Assembly: GCA_964243295.1 (NCBI GenBank)
Contig: CAXTEJ010000005.1
Location: forward strand, 1-64,000
From: CAXTEJ01 sp964243295
GTDB lineage: Bacteria; Actinomycetota; Actinomycetes; Actinomycetales; Angustibacteraceae
DNA: 64,000 nt
Direction of reading: 5' to 3'
Positions 17,045-25,780 of the stretch are shown here, in pieces. Position 1 is the stretch's first letter; every line of letters starts with the position of its first letter. A program made the position numbers and the translations under genes. The notes below the pieces were generated by a model. It was not told the origin of the DNA, ran no database searches, and saw only the letters and a list, made by a program, of their open reading frames with translations.

Positions 17045-18109
17045 TCAGCCCTCGTGCACCAGCCGCGCCTCGAGCAGGCCGCGCACCCCGGCGTCCGAGC
17101 GCAGCAGGTCGAGCGCGTACGCCGCGTGCCCGGGCACGTAGCCGTTGCCGACGAGCATCGTGACGTCGGCGGCGAGGCCCTCGGCGCCGAGCGCGGCGGC
17201 GCTGAACGACGTGGCCATGGAGAAGAAGATCACCGTGCCGCCGTCGGCGGCGGCGAGCACGGCGCCGTGCTCGCAGCCGGGCACGTCGACGCACACGACC
17301 GTGATGTCGGCGGCGCCACCGAGCGCCCCCTCGACCGCCGCGGCGAGCGCCACCGGGTCACGCGCGTCGGCGAGGGCGACCTCGTCCGCGAGGCCCGCTG
17401 CCGCCAGGGCAGCCGCCTCGCGCTCTACCGGCACCACGCCGGCGGTGCGCGCCGCCCCCTCGCGCCGCGCCGCGGCCAGCGACAGCGAGCCCGACTTGCC
17501 CGCGCCACCGATGACGGCGACGGACGGCGCCCGGCCGGCGCCGACGTACTGCCGGACGACGCGGGCCACCAGGGCGGGGGCGCCGCAGACGTCCATGACC
17601 ATCAGGGCGAGGCCCGGCGGCAGGTCGTCCGGCAGCGTGGCGACGATCGAGCGGCCGAACACGATCGCGTGGCCGGCTGCCGGCACCTGCTCGCCGAGGC
17701 CGTCCCAGCGCGCCAGGCCGTCGCTGATGGCCAGCGGCGTCAGCGACAGCGAGACCAGCGTCGCGACCCGGTCGCCGACCGCCAGGCCGAGCGGGCTGTC
17801 GGGGCCGACCTCGTCGACGGTGCCGATGAGCATGCCGCCGCTGCCGGTCACCGGGTTCTGCATCTTGCCGCGCTCGGCGACGATGTCGAGCACCCGCGCA
17901 CGCATGGCCTCACCGTCGACCGAGCCGTCAGCCTGGGTGCAGGCCGTGGCGAGCTGCCGGTAGGACGCGGCGTCGAGGTTGAGGGTCTGCACAGCGATCC
18001 GCACCTCGTCCGGCCAGAGGTCAGGGCGGGCGTCGAGCCGTCGTGCCGCCTGCGGCAGCACGCCGGCCGGCTCGATGACACGGTGCAGGCCGATCGGTGA
18101 CGAGGTCAC
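17045..18109 (-). CDS. kdd: L-erythro-3,5-diaminohexanoate dehydrogenase
   Basis: NAD(P)-dependent oxidative deaminase of the aminomutase lysine pathway, producing 5-amino-3-oxohexanoate. The 354-residue length matches the family. The N-terminal region (MQNPVTGSGGMLIG) and the alcohol-dehydrogenase-like Rossmann motif VIGGAGKSGSLSL (around residue 200) are present, followed by the C-terminal ATSFSAAALGAEG. GTG 18109 has an ideal GGAGGAAG just upstream, so the start is firm. It is divergent from kamA, with about 85 bases between the starts, suggesting a shared control region. Confidence 0.88.
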   Translation of the reverse strand: MTSSPIGLHRVIEPAGVLPQAARRLDARPDLWPDEVRIAVQTLNLDAASYRQLATACTQADGSVDGEAMRARVLDIVAERGKMQNPVTGSGGMLIGTVDEVGPDSPLGLAVGDRVATLVSLSLTPLAISDGLARWDGLGEQVPAAGHAIVFGRSIVATLPDDLPPGLALMVMDVCGAPALVARVVRQYVGAGRAPSVAVIGGAGKSGSLSLAAARREGAARTAGVVPVEREAAALAAAGLADEVALADARDPVALAAAVEGALGGAADITVVCVDVPGCEHGAVLAAADGGTVIFFSMATSFSAAALGAEGLAADVTMLVGNGYVPGHAAYALDLLRSDAGVRGLLEARLVHEG

Positions 18110-18180
18110 GACTTCCTCCGTAGGCGCGGATCGGACGTAGATTCGGCCGTGAGCGACGGCTTCGGCCGGACGACGTCCCG

Positions 18181-18186
18181 TATGGT
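18181..18186 (+). promoter_or_regulatory. -10 element of leaderless kamA
   Basis: TATGGT, seven bases before GTG 18194. It favours this start over the GTG at 18149 or the ATG at 18182. Confidence 0.5.
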
Positions 18187-18193
18187 GCCAGGT

Positions 18194-19648
18194 GTGAGCC
18201 AGCAGATCGAGCAGCCCTACGCCTACCGTCGCCGCCTGCTCGTCGAGCCCGACTGGGCCCGGCTGCCCGGGTGGCGCGACGTCACGGCCGAGCAGTGGGC
18301 GAGCGCGCAGTGGCAGCGCGCCAGCTGCGTCAAGAACGTCCGCCAGCTGCGCGAGCTCATGGGTGACCTGCTCGAGGACCGCTTCTACGCCGACCTCGAG
18401 CGCGACCAGGCCGAGCGGGCGACGATGTCGATGCTGGTGCCGCCGCAGATGATGAACACGATGGTGCCGGCGTCCGGTGTGCTCGACGACGGCGTGATGC
18501 CCGCCGCCGGCCACGACTTCACCGAGGCGTTCTACGCCGACCCGGTGCGGCGCTACATGCTGCCGGTGTTCTCCGACCGTCGCACCGACTGGCCGAGCCA
18601 CCCGTTCGCGACGCGCGACTCGCTGCACGAGCACGACATGTGGGTGGCCGAGGGACTGACGCACCGCTACCCCACCAAGGTGCTCGCCGAGCTGCTGCCC
18701 ACCTGTCCGCAGTACTGCGGCCACTGCACGCGCATGGACCTCGTCGGCAACTCCACGCCCACCGTGCCGAAGCTGAGGTTCGACCTCAAGCCGGTCGACC
18801 GCTACGACGCGATGCTGGCCTACCTGCGGCGCACGCCGTCGGTGCGCGACGTCGTCGTGAGCGGCGGTGACGTCGCCAACATGCCGTGGAAGAACCTCGA
18901 GGCCTTCCTGCTGCGACTGCTCGAGGTCGAGAACGTCCGCGACATCCGGCTCGCCACCAAGGCGCTGATGGGGCTGCCGCAGCACTGGCTGGCCCCCGAC
19001 GTGGTCGACGGCGTGGGGAGGGTGGCAGCGGTCGCGCGCTCGCGCGGGGTCTCGCTCGCCGTCCACACCCACGTCAACCACGCCCAGTCGCTCACGCCCG
19101 CTGTGGCCGCAGCCGCCCGGGCGATGCTCGACGCCGGTGTGCGCGACGTCCGCAACCAGGGTGTGCTGATGCGCGGGGTCAACGACAGCAGCAAGGCGCT
19201 GCTCGACCTGTGCTTCGGGCTGCAGGACGAGGCGTCGATCACGCCGTACTACTTCTACCTGTGCGACATGATCCCGTTCAGTGAGCACTGGCGGCTGTCG
19301 CTGGCCGAGGCCCAGCACCTGCAGCACGCGATCATGGGCTACCTGCCGGGCTTCGCGACGCCACGCATCGTGTGCGACGTGCCGTTCGTCGGCAAGCGCT
19401 GGGTGCACCAGGTGCACACCTACGACACCGAGCGCGGCATGTCGTACTGGACGAAGAACTACCGCACCTCCATCGAGGGCGCGGACGAAGCGCTCAGCCG
19501 CGAGTTCGTCTACCACGACCCGATCCACACCCTGCCCGAGGCTGGGCAGGCGTGGTGGCGAGAGCACGGCGGCCTCAGCGGCGACCAGCAGCAGGCCGCC
19601 TTCGACCAGGCCGCCGCGAGCCGTGAGGCCGCCGCCGCGATGGTCTGA
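18194..19648 (+). CDS. kamA: KamA-family radical SAM lysine 2,3-aminomutase
   Basis: Radical SAM, PLP-dependent enzyme expected to convert L-lysine to L-beta-lysine, the first step of the pathway. The [4Fe-4S] motif CxxxCxxC is present as CPQYCGHC (Cys171, 175, 178), followed by SGGDVANMPWKNLE and the barrel strand THVNHAQSLTP. The clostridial PLP-lysine motif PGGGGK is not seen; Lys401 in DVPFVGKRW lies where it would be expected. At 484 residues it is longer than the clostridial enzyme (about 416). The start follows a TATGGT box by seven bases. Neighbouring kdd, kamDE and kal support lysine as substrate; beta-lysine for biosynthesis is a less likely alternative. Confidence 0.85.
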   Translation: MSQQIEQPYAYRRRLLVEPDWARLPGWRDVTAEQWASAQWQRASCVKNVRQLRELMGDLLEDRFYADLERDQAERATMSMLVPPQMMNTMVPASGVLDDGVMPAAGHDFTEAFYADPVRRYMLPVFSDRRTDWPSHPFATRDSLHEHDMWVAEGLTHRYPTKVLAELLPTCPQYCGHCTRMDLVGNSTPTVPKLRFDLKPVDRYDAMLAYLRRTPSVRDVVVSGGDVANMPWKNLEAFLLRLLEVENVRDIRLATKALMGLPQHWLAPDVVDGVGRVAAVARSRGVSLAVHTHVNHAQSLTPAVAAAARAMLDAGVRDVRNQGVLMRGVNDSSKALLDLCFGLQDEASITPYYFYLCDMIPFSEHWRLSLAEAQHLQHAIMGYLPGFATPRIVCDVPFVGKRWVHQVHTYDTERGMSYWTKNYRTSIEGADEALSREFVYHDPIHTLPEAGQAWWREHGGLSGDQQQAAFDQAAASREAAAAMV

Positions 19649-19663
19649 CCGTGAGGTCGAGCC

Positions 19664-20104
19664 TCAGACAGCGGGTGGGCGCGCCTCGTACGGGGTTGAC
19701 AGCACCACGGACGTCCGGGTCGCGACGTTGGCGGCAGCGCGGATCCGGGCGAGCAGCTCCTCCAGTCGGCCGGGCGTCTCGACCCGCACCTTGAGCACGT
19801 AGGACTCCTCGCCGGCGACGCTGTGGCACGCCTCGATCTCGCTCAGGTGCGACAGCTTGTCCGGCGCGTCGTCGGGCGAGGCGGGGTCGAGCGGGGTGAT
19901 CGAGATGAACGCCGTCAGCGGCAGCCCGAGAGCGTCGGTCGAGACCGTCGCCACGTAGCCGGTGATGACCCCACGCTGCTCCAGGCGCCGCACCCGCTGG
20001 TGCACCGCGGAGGTCGACAGGCCTGTCGCCTTCGCGAGGTCGGTGTAGCTCATCCGCCCGTCACGGGTCAGCAGGCGCAGGATCTGCCGGTCGATGTCCT
20101 CCAT
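19664..20104 (-). CDS. Lrp/AsnC-family transcriptional regulator
   Basis: 146-residue feast/famine regulator. The N-terminal helix-turn-helix reads DIDRQILRLLTRDGRMSYTDLAK...STSAVHQRVRRLEQRGVI, and the C-terminal RAM ligand domain covers residues about 65-140. It is transcribed toward kamA, and the two stops are 16 bases apart. Lrp proteins often regulate neighbouring amino-acid catabolism, so lysine-pathway control is a reasonable inference without direct evidence. TAGAGT seven bases before ATG 20104 suggests a leaderless mRNA and this start, rather than GTG 20113. Confidence 0.88.
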   Translation of the reverse strand: MEDIDRQILRLLTRDGRMSYTDLAKATGLSTSAVHQRVRRLEQRGVITGYVATVSTDALGLPLTAFISITPLDPASPDDAPDKLSHLSEIEACHSVAGEESYVLKVRVETPGRLEELLARIRAAANVATRTSVVLSTPYEARPPAV

Positions 20105-20111
20105 CGGCGGC

Positions 20112-20117
20112 ACTCTA
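20112..20117 (-). promoter_or_regulatory. -10 element of leaderless Lrp-family gene
   Basis: TAGAGT on the minus strand, seven bases before ATG 20104. Confidence 0.5.
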
Positions 20118-20163
20118 CGGCGTGCCCCGGGCGGCCGGGTGACCGTCCTGCCAGCATGATCGC

Positions 20164-21090
20164 GTGCTCATGCTGCTGGACTCCGCGTCGCTGTACTTCC
20201 GGGCCTACTACGGGGTTCCCGAGTCGGTGGTCGCCCCTGACGGGACGCCGGTCAACGCCGTCCGCGGGTTCCTGGACATGGTGGCGACGCTGGTCACGAC
20301 CTACCGGCCCACCGAGCTCGTGGCGTGCTGGGACGACGACTGGCGGCCGGCGTTCCGCGTGAGCGCGCTGCCGTCGTACAAGCAGCACCGGCTGACGCCC
20401 GACGGCCTGGGTGAGGAGACGCCCGACACCCTGGCGCCGCAGGTGCCGGTCATCGTCGACGTGCTCGCGGCGCTCGGCATCGCCCGGCTCGGGCACCCGG
20501 GCTTCGAGGCCGACGACGTCATGGCGACCCTCGCCGAGCGCGCCGCCTCGGCAGGTCGTGGCGTCGACGTCGTGACCGGCGACCGCGACCTGTTCCAGCT
20601 GGTCGACGACGCCCGCTCCGTGCGAGTGCTCTACACCGGCAAGGGGGTGCGCAACATGCAGCTGGTCGACCAGGCGTTCCTGCGCAGCAAGTACGACGTC
20701 GACAGCGGCCGCGGCTACGGCGAGATGGCCGTGCTGCGCGGCGACCCCAGCGACGGGCTCCCCGGTGTCGCGGGCATCGGCGAGAAGACCGCCGTCGGGT
20801 TGCTGCGCCGGTACGGCGGCCTCGCCGGGCTCATGAGCGCGCTCGACGCGGGCGACCCCGGCATGAGCTCCGCCCAGCGTGCGAGGCTCGAGGCGGCCCG
20901 CGACTACCTCGCCGTCGCCCCCACGGTCGTCGAGGTCGTCCGCGACATCCCGCTGCCCGACGTCGACGACGCGCTGCCCACCGCGCCCGCCGACGTCCAG
21001 GCACTGGCCGAGCTGGCCGACCGCTGGGGCCTGCGCACCAGCGTCAACCGCGTCCTGGCCGCCCTCCCAGCCCGCCCCGCCCCGGCGTGA
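20164..21090 (+). CDS. 5'-3' exonuclease (FEN/PolA N-terminal type)
   Basis: Stand-alone flap nuclease related to the N-terminal domain of DNA polymerase I. Acidic metal ligands are visible in LLDSASLYFRAYYG, CWDDDWRP, GFEADDVMATLAE and VVTGDRDLFQLV. The helix-hairpin-helix DNA-binding motif GVAGIGEKTAVGLL follows around residue 205. The length is 308 residues. The same gene lies beside helY in Mycobacterium tuberculosis (Rv2090 next to Rv2092c), so the synteny is conserved. The stop codon falls inside a copy of the palindromic intergenic repeat. ATG 20170 is a possible alternative start. Confidence 0.9.
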   Translation: MLMLLDSASLYFRAYYGVPESVVAPDGTPVNAVRGFLDMVATLVTTYRPTELVACWDDDWRPAFRVSALPSYKQHRLTPDGLGEETPDTLAPQVPVIVDVLAALGIARLGHPGFEADDVMATLAERAASAGRGVDVVTGDRDLFQLVDDARSVRVLYTGKGVRNMQLVDQAFLRSKYDVDSGRGYGEMAVLRGDPSDGLPGVAGIGEKTAVGLLRRYGGLAGLMSALDAGDPGMSSAQRARLEAARDYLAVAPTVVEVVRDIPLPDVDDALPTAPADVQALAELADRWGLRTSVNRVLAALPARPAPA

Positions 21091-21199
21091 TCATGCCATC
21101 CGGGCCCGCCCACCCCGGCGTGATCACCGCCAGCGAGCCGGGATCGCATGATCACGGTGGGGGTGGGACCGCAGCTGAGCCGGGATCGCATGATCACGG
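21086..21199. repeat. Cluster of palindromic intergenic repeat units (TGATCATGCGATCCCGG family)
   Basis: Three copies are packed here: a variant CGTGATCATGCCATCCGG at 21086-21103 overlapping the exonuclease stop, and two identical units CCGGGATCGCATGATCACGG at 21138-21157 and 21180-21199 in opposite orientation. A further half-site (CGTGATCAC) lies at 21119. Related copies occur at 41.8 kb and 46.2 kb. This fills the gap between the convergent exonuclease and helY genes. Confidence 0.75.
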
Positions 21200-21207
21200 C
21201 GGGGCGG

Positions 21208-23961
21208 TCAGGCGACGCTGGAGTAGGCGACGACGCCGCGGAGCACCTTGTCGACGGCGTCGGAGGCCGCGCGGCGCAGGGCCGGGTCGTCGCTGGCGTC
21301 GTGCACCTGGCCGAGCAGGTCGACCAGCTGCTTGCACCGGCGGACGAAGTCGCCGGCCGCCAGGTCGGTGTCGCGCAGCACCGAGTCCAGGCCGTGGCCG
21401 CGGGCCCAGCGGTGCATCGCCCAGGCGAGGCTGACGTCGGGCTGGCGCTGGGTCGACAGGTGGTGCCGGCCTTCCTGGTCCTCCAGCTCGGCCCACAGCC
21501 GCAGCGTGCGGTCGAGCGCCTCACCGACCGGGCCGCTGGGCACGCGCGGGGTGCCGCCGTCGTCGCGACGCGCCTCGTGCACCAGCGCCGACAGGCACGC
21601 GGCGAGGGCCGGGCCGTCCAGCCCCTTCCACACCCCGGCGCGCAGGCACTCCGCGGTGAGCAGGTCGAGCTCGGTGTAGAGCCGGCGCAGCCGCTCGCCG
21701 TCGCGTGTCACCTGGGTGCGACCGTCGACGGTGCGCAGGTACCCGAGGTCGCTCAGCACGTCGCACACGCGGTCGAAGGTGCGGGCCACGGTGTTGGTGC
21801 GCCCCTCGATGCGACCGGTGAGCTGGTCGGTCTCTCGCCGCAGCCGCCACCAGCGCTCGCTCCACCGGGCGTGGTCCTCGCGCTCGGAGCACCCGTGGCA
21901 CGGGTGCGAGCGCATCCGGCGCCGCAGGTCGAGCAGCTCGGCGTCGTCCACCAAGCCACCGCGCCCCCCCGGACGCCGGACGGGCGCGTCGACGTCCGGC
22001 AGCGCATTGCGCAGCGTGGAGGCGAGGTCGCGGCGCGACTGCGGGTTGCGGGCGTTGAAGCCGCGCGGCACGCGCACGCGGGTGACCGCCTCGACAGGGG
22101 CCGGCACGTCGACCACCGACAGCCGCCGCACCTGCCGGTCGGCGGTGAGCACCACCGGGCGCGGCCCGTCCATGCCGGTCGAGGCGTCCGCCTCCAGCAC
22201 CACGGCGTAGCCCGCGCGACGACCGGCGGGCACGGCGATCACGTCGCCGATCCGCAGCTTCTCCAGGCTCTGGGCCGCCTCGGCGCGCTGGTCGCCCTGT
22301 CGCCGTCGCGACAGCTGGGCCTCGCGGTCCTTGATCGCGAGGCGGATGCCGGCGTACTCCGCGAAGTCCCCGAGGTGGCACGTCATCGCCGTGGCGTAGC
22401 CGTCGAGCGCCTCCTCGTGCTTTCGCACCTGCTTGGCCAGCCCGACGACGGCCCGGTCGGCCTGGAACTGCGCGAACGAGGTCTCGAGCACCTCGCGGGC
22501 GCGCTCGCGGCCGACCTGCGCCACCAGGTTGACGGCCATGTTGTACGTCGGCCGAAAGCTCGAGCGCAGCGGGTACGTTCGCGTCGACGCGAGGCCGGCC
22601 ACCGCCCGTGGGTCGAGGCCGGGCGACCACAGCACGACCGCGTGCCCCTCGACGTCGATGCCCCGGCGACCCGCACGACCGGTCAGCTGGGTGTACTCCC
22701 CCGGCGTCACGTCGGCGTGGGTCTCCCCGTTCCACTTCACGAGCTTCTCGAGGACGACGCTGCGGGCCGGCATGTTGATGCCGAGAGCGAGGGTCTCGGT
22801 GGCGAACACGCAGCGCACCAGCCCGCGCGCGAACAGCTGCTCGACGACCTCCTTGAAGCTGGCGAGCATGCCGGCGTGGTGCGCCGCGATGCCGCGCGAG
22901 AGCCCGTCCAGCCACTCCCAGTAACCCAGGACGTCCAGGTCCTCGGGCGGGACGTCGGCCGTGCGCTGCTCGGCGAAGGCCCGGATCTCGAGGGCCTCGG
23001 CGGGAGTCGTCAGGCGAAGCCCCGCGAGCAGGCACTGGCGCACCGCCTGGTCGCAGCCGGCGCGGCTGAAGACGAAGGTGATGGCGGGCAGCAGCCCCGC
23101 GGCGTCCAGCCGCTCGACCACCTCGGGCCGCCTCGGCACGCCCCGGCCCGGCACGCCGCGCTGCGGCGGCCCGCCCCGGCCGCGCCGCGGACCGCCGCGG
23201 CCGCGGTCCATGCGCTCCCGGCGCTGCTCGTCGCGCGCGAGGTCGAGCAGCTCGGGGTTGACGTCGGCGCGCCCCGCCCCGGAGTCGACGAACAGGTCGA
23301 GCAGCCGGCTGCCCACCGCCACGTGCTGGTAGAGCGGCACCGGCCGGTGCTCCTCGACGACCACCTCGGTGTCGCCGCGAACGGTGTCGAGCCACGCGCC
23401 GAACTCCTCGGCGTTGCTCACGGTCGCCGACAGCGACACGACACGCACGTCGTCGGCGAGGTGGATGATGACCTCCTCCCACACCGCCCCGCGGAACCGG
23501 TCAGCCAGGTAGTGCACCTCGTCCATGACGACGTAGCCGAGGCCGCGCAGCGTCGGGGAGCCGCTGTAGAGCATGTTGCGCAGCACCTCGGTGGTCATCA
23601 CGACCACGGGCGCCTCGCCGTTGACCGTCGTGTCGCCGGTCAGCAGCCCGACGTTCTCGGCGCCGTGCCGGGCGACCAGCTCGCCGTACTTCTGGTTCGA
23701 CAGCGCCTTGATCGGGGTCGTGTAGAACGCCTTCTGGCCCGCCGCCAGCGCCAGGTGCACGGCGAACTCACCCACCACGGTCTTGCCCGCGCCGGTGGGC
23801 GCCGCGACCAGCACGCCATGGCCGCTCTCCAGCGCCTCGCAGGCGCGCACCTGGAAGTCGTCGAGCTCGAACCCGAGGCCGGAGCGGAAGCGGAACAGCT
23901 GGGACTTCTCGGCAGCCGCGCGCTGCCGCGCCCGTGCGTACCTCTCGGCGGGCGAGGACAT
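21208..23961 (-). CDS. helY: Ski2/Mtr4-like DEVH-box helicase HelY
   Basis: 917-residue superfamily 2 helicase of the HelY (Ski2/Mtr4-like) group. Residues 54-61 hold Walker A (APTGAGKT) and residues 147-150 the DEVH box. LSATVSN is motif III, ATETLALGINMPA is motif V and QLTGRAGRRG is motif VI. The C-terminal third carries the DSHCT-like helical region and a CHGC pair. It probably acts on RNA or on structured nucleic acids. TAACCT six bases before the ATG marks a leaderless promoter. It lies with tatA, tatC, pafB and pafC, the standard actinobacterial arrangement. Confidence 0.93.
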   Translation of the reverse strand: MSSPAERYARARQRAAAEKSQLFRFRSGLGFELDDFQVRACEALESGHGVLVAAPTGAGKTVVGEFAVHLALAAGQKAFYTTPIKALSNQKYGELVARHGAENVGLLTGDTTVNGEAPVVVMTTEVLRNMLYSGSPTLRGLGYVVMDEVHYLADRFRGAVWEEVIIHLADDVRVVSLSATVSNAEEFGAWLDTVRGDTEVVVEEHRPVPLYQHVAVGSRLLDLFVDSGAGRADVNPELLDLARDEQRRERMDRGRGGPRRGRGGPPQRGVPGRGVPRRPEVVERLDAAGLLPAITFVFSRAGCDQAVRQCLLAGLRLTTPAEALEIRAFAEQRTADVPPEDLDVLGYWEWLDGLSRGIAAHHAGMLASFKEVVEQLFARGLVRCVFATETLALGINMPARSVVLEKLVKWNGETHADVTPGEYTQLTGRAGRRGIDVEGHAVVLWSPGLDPRAVAGLASTRTYPLRSSFRPTYNMAVNLVAQVGRERAREVLETSFAQFQADRAVVGLAKQVRKHEEALDGYATAMTCHLGDFAEYAGIRLAIKDREAQLSRRRQGDQRAEAAQSLEKLRIGDVIAVPAGRRAGYAVVLEADASTGMDGPRPVVLTADRQVRRLSVVDVPAPVEAVTRVRVPRGFNARNPQSRRDLASTLRNALPDVDAPVRRPGGRGGLVDDAELLDLRRRMRSHPCHGCSEREDHARWSERWWRLRRETDQLTGRIEGRTNTVARTFDRVCDVLSDLGYLRTVDGRTQVTRDGERLRRLYTELDLLTAECLRAGVWKGLDGPALAACLSALVHEARRDDGGTPRVPSGPVGEALDRTLRLWAELEDQEGRHHLSTQRQPDVSLAWAMHRWARGHGLDSVLRDTDLAAGDFVRRCKQLVDLLGQVHDASDDPALRRAASDAVDKVLRGVVAYSSVA

Positions 23962-23967
23962 GCCCGC

Positions 23968-23973
23968 AGGTTA
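23968..23973 (-). promoter_or_regulatory. -10 element of leaderless helY
   Basis: TAACCT on the minus strand, six bases before ATG 23961. Confidence 0.55.
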
Positions 23974-24894
23974 CGTCAGCGCCGCAGCCGCGGCACCGTG
24001 GGCCGGCACCAGCACCTCCAGGGCGCCCGGCACGACCTCGACCTCGATCGGCAGCGGGCCGAGCCGCTCGCCGTCCGCGTAGGCCACGACGCCCGGCGTC
24101 GACAGCCGCACCCGTCGGGCGCGCTTGATCGTCACCGCGGGATGGGTGACGTGGGTGCCCTTGAACACCCTCGGGAACACGGCGAGCAGGCGTGGCACCG
24201 ACACCGGGCCGACGACCAGCACGTCGAGCAGCCCGTCGTCGAACAGGGCGTCCGGGGTGATGCGCATGCCGCCGCCGTACGACGGCCCGTTGCCGACCGC
24301 CACCAGCACCGCGTCGGTCGTCCACGGGACGCCGTCGAGCTCGAGCTCGTAGGGCAGCGGCGCGAACGTCGGCAGCTCGAAGGCGACCGCGAGGTTGTAG
24401 CGCATCCGACCGCGCGGCCATCGCCAGGTGTTGGCCCGCTCGTTCACGACGGCGTCGAAGCCACCGCAGAGCACGCCGACGTACCAGCGGGGCGGGCCGG
24501 GGCCGACCACGCGCACCGCGTCGATGCGCCGGCGCCGGGCGGTGTGGACCACGTCGGCCGCGGCGCGGGCGTCCAGCAGCGGCAGGCCGAGCGCGGTCGC
24601 GGTGTCGTTGCCGGTGCCGGCGGCGACCACCGCCAGCGCGGTGCCGGTTCCAACGACGGCGTTGACGCCGAGGTGGACCATGCCGTCGCCGCCCACGACC
24701 ACGAGCGTGTCGATCCCCGAGGCGACGGCCGCCACCGAGCGGTCGAGCGCCTCGGCAGCCGACTCGCCGGACAGGCTAACGACCTCGTGGCCGGCGGCTC
24801 GCAGCAGCGCGCCCGCGTCAGCGCCCAGCACCCGACCGCGGCCCTTGCCGGCGGTGGGGTTGACGACGAGGCCGATGCGTCGGGCTGTGCTCAC
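23971..24894 (-). CDS. Diacylglycerol/sphingosine kinase-like lipid kinase
   Basis: DAGK catalytic-domain protein. VVNPTAGKGRGR at the N terminus and the nucleotide-binding GGDGMVHLGVNAVVGTGTALAVVAAGTGND are typical; the common GGDGT is GGDGM here. YADGERLG near the C terminus is the second lipid-kinase hallmark. Length 307 residues. It probably phosphorylates diacylglycerol or a related lipid at the membrane surface. It ends nine bases before the helY start and is likely co-transcribed with it. A TACCGT lies eight bases before GTG 24894. Confidence 0.88.
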   Translation of the reverse strand: MSTARRIGLVVNPTAGKGRGRVLGADAGALLRAAGHEVVSLSGESAAEALDRSVAAVASGIDTLVVVGGDGMVHLGVNAVVGTGTALAVVAAGTGNDTATALGLPLLDARAAADVVHTARRRRIDAVRVVGPGPPRWYVGVLCGGFDAVVNERANTWRWPRGRMRYNLAVAFELPTFAPLPYELELDGVPWTTDAVLVAVGNGPSYGGGMRITPDALFDDGLLDVLVVGPVSVPRLLAVFPRVFKGTHVTHPAVTIKRARRVRLSTPGVVAYADGERLGPLPIEVEVVPGALEVLVPAHGAAAAALT

Positions 24895-24925
24895 GCCGCC
24901 TGACGGTAGCGGGTGGCGCGAACGC

Positions 24926-25747
24926 TCAGAGCGGGCTGGCCACGTCGTCGGGGAGGGACTCGAGGTCGAGCCCGCGGCGGGCCTTGCGCCGGTCGGCGAG
25001 CAAGCAGATGCCGATCGCCACCGCGAACAGCAGGCACATGGACAACGCCAGCAGGCACATGGACGTCGCCTCGGGCGTGGGGGTCGCGACCGCGGCGAAC
25101 AGGAAGCAGGCGAACACCATGATGCGCCAGTGCTGCAGCAGCACCCGGCCGGGCAGCAGGCCGACCAGGTTGAGCGACACCAGGACGACCGGCACCACGA
25201 ACGCCAGGCCGAAGGCCAGCACGATGCGCGTCACGAACGAGAAGTACGTCGGCGCGTCGATGATCGCCGAGCCACCGTCGGGGATGAACTCGAAGAGGAA
25301 CTCGACGGCCTTGGGAAGCACCCACCAGGCCATGAGCGCACCGCCGCAGAACAGCGGCGTGGCGACGCCGACGAAGGCGAAGGCGCTGCGGCGCTCCTTG
25401 CGGGTGAGTCCGGGGGTGATGAACGCCCACAGCTGGTACAGCCAGATCGGGGCGGCCAGGAAGATCCCGATCACGATCGCCGACTGCACCTGCAGGTTGA
25501 AGGCGAGCGTGGGCTGGCCGAAGTTGATCGCGGCCAAGGGGCCGTCGCTCTCGTCCGCGATCTTCCTGACCGGCGCGACGGCCGCTCTGAACAGCGGCGG
25601 GTAGGCGTACCAACCGCCGATGGCGCCGAGGCCGATGGCCAGAGCGGACCGCGTGAAGCGCTTGCGCAGCTCAGCCAGATGGGCGCGCAACGGCATGCGC
25701 CCCTCGGGGTCATGCCGGCTCTTGCGCCGCGGTGCGGTGATCGCCAT
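24926..25747 (-). CDS. tatC: Sec-independent protein translocase TatC
   Basis: Receptor core of the twin-arginine translocase. Six hydrophobic helices are visible. The cytoplasmic N terminus carries MPLRAHLAELRKRF, the conserved HL-ELR motif, and the first periplasmic loop and second helix (FNLQVQSAIVIGIFLAAPIWLYQLWAFITPGL) are family-typical, as is the loop LTRKERR. Length 273 residues. It lies 33 bases downstream of tatA. A Tat-dependent substrate (the PHP protein at 52.3-54.0 kb) is encoded in this window. Confidence 0.96.
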   Translation of the reverse strand: MAITAPRRKSRHDPEGRMPLRAHLAELRKRFTRSALAIGLGAIGGWYAYPPLFRAAVAPVRKIADESDGPLAAINFGQPTLAFNLQVQSAIVIGIFLAAPIWLYQLWAFITPGLTRKERRSAFAFVGVATPLFCGGALMAWWVLPKAVEFLFEFIPDGGSAIIDAPTYFSFVTRIVLAFGLAFVVPVVLVSLNLVGLLPGRVLLQHWRIMVFACFLFAAVATPTPEATSMCLLALSMCLLFAVAIGICLLADRRKARRGLDLESLPDDVASPL

Positions 25748-25780
25748 CGGTCAGCGGGTGGCGGGCGTCAGCGGGTACGG

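Noticed and set aside
18149..18193. Earlier KamA starts (GTG 18149, ATG 18182)
   Set aside because: They add a non-conserved leader, lack a ribosome site, and would place the start before the likely -10.
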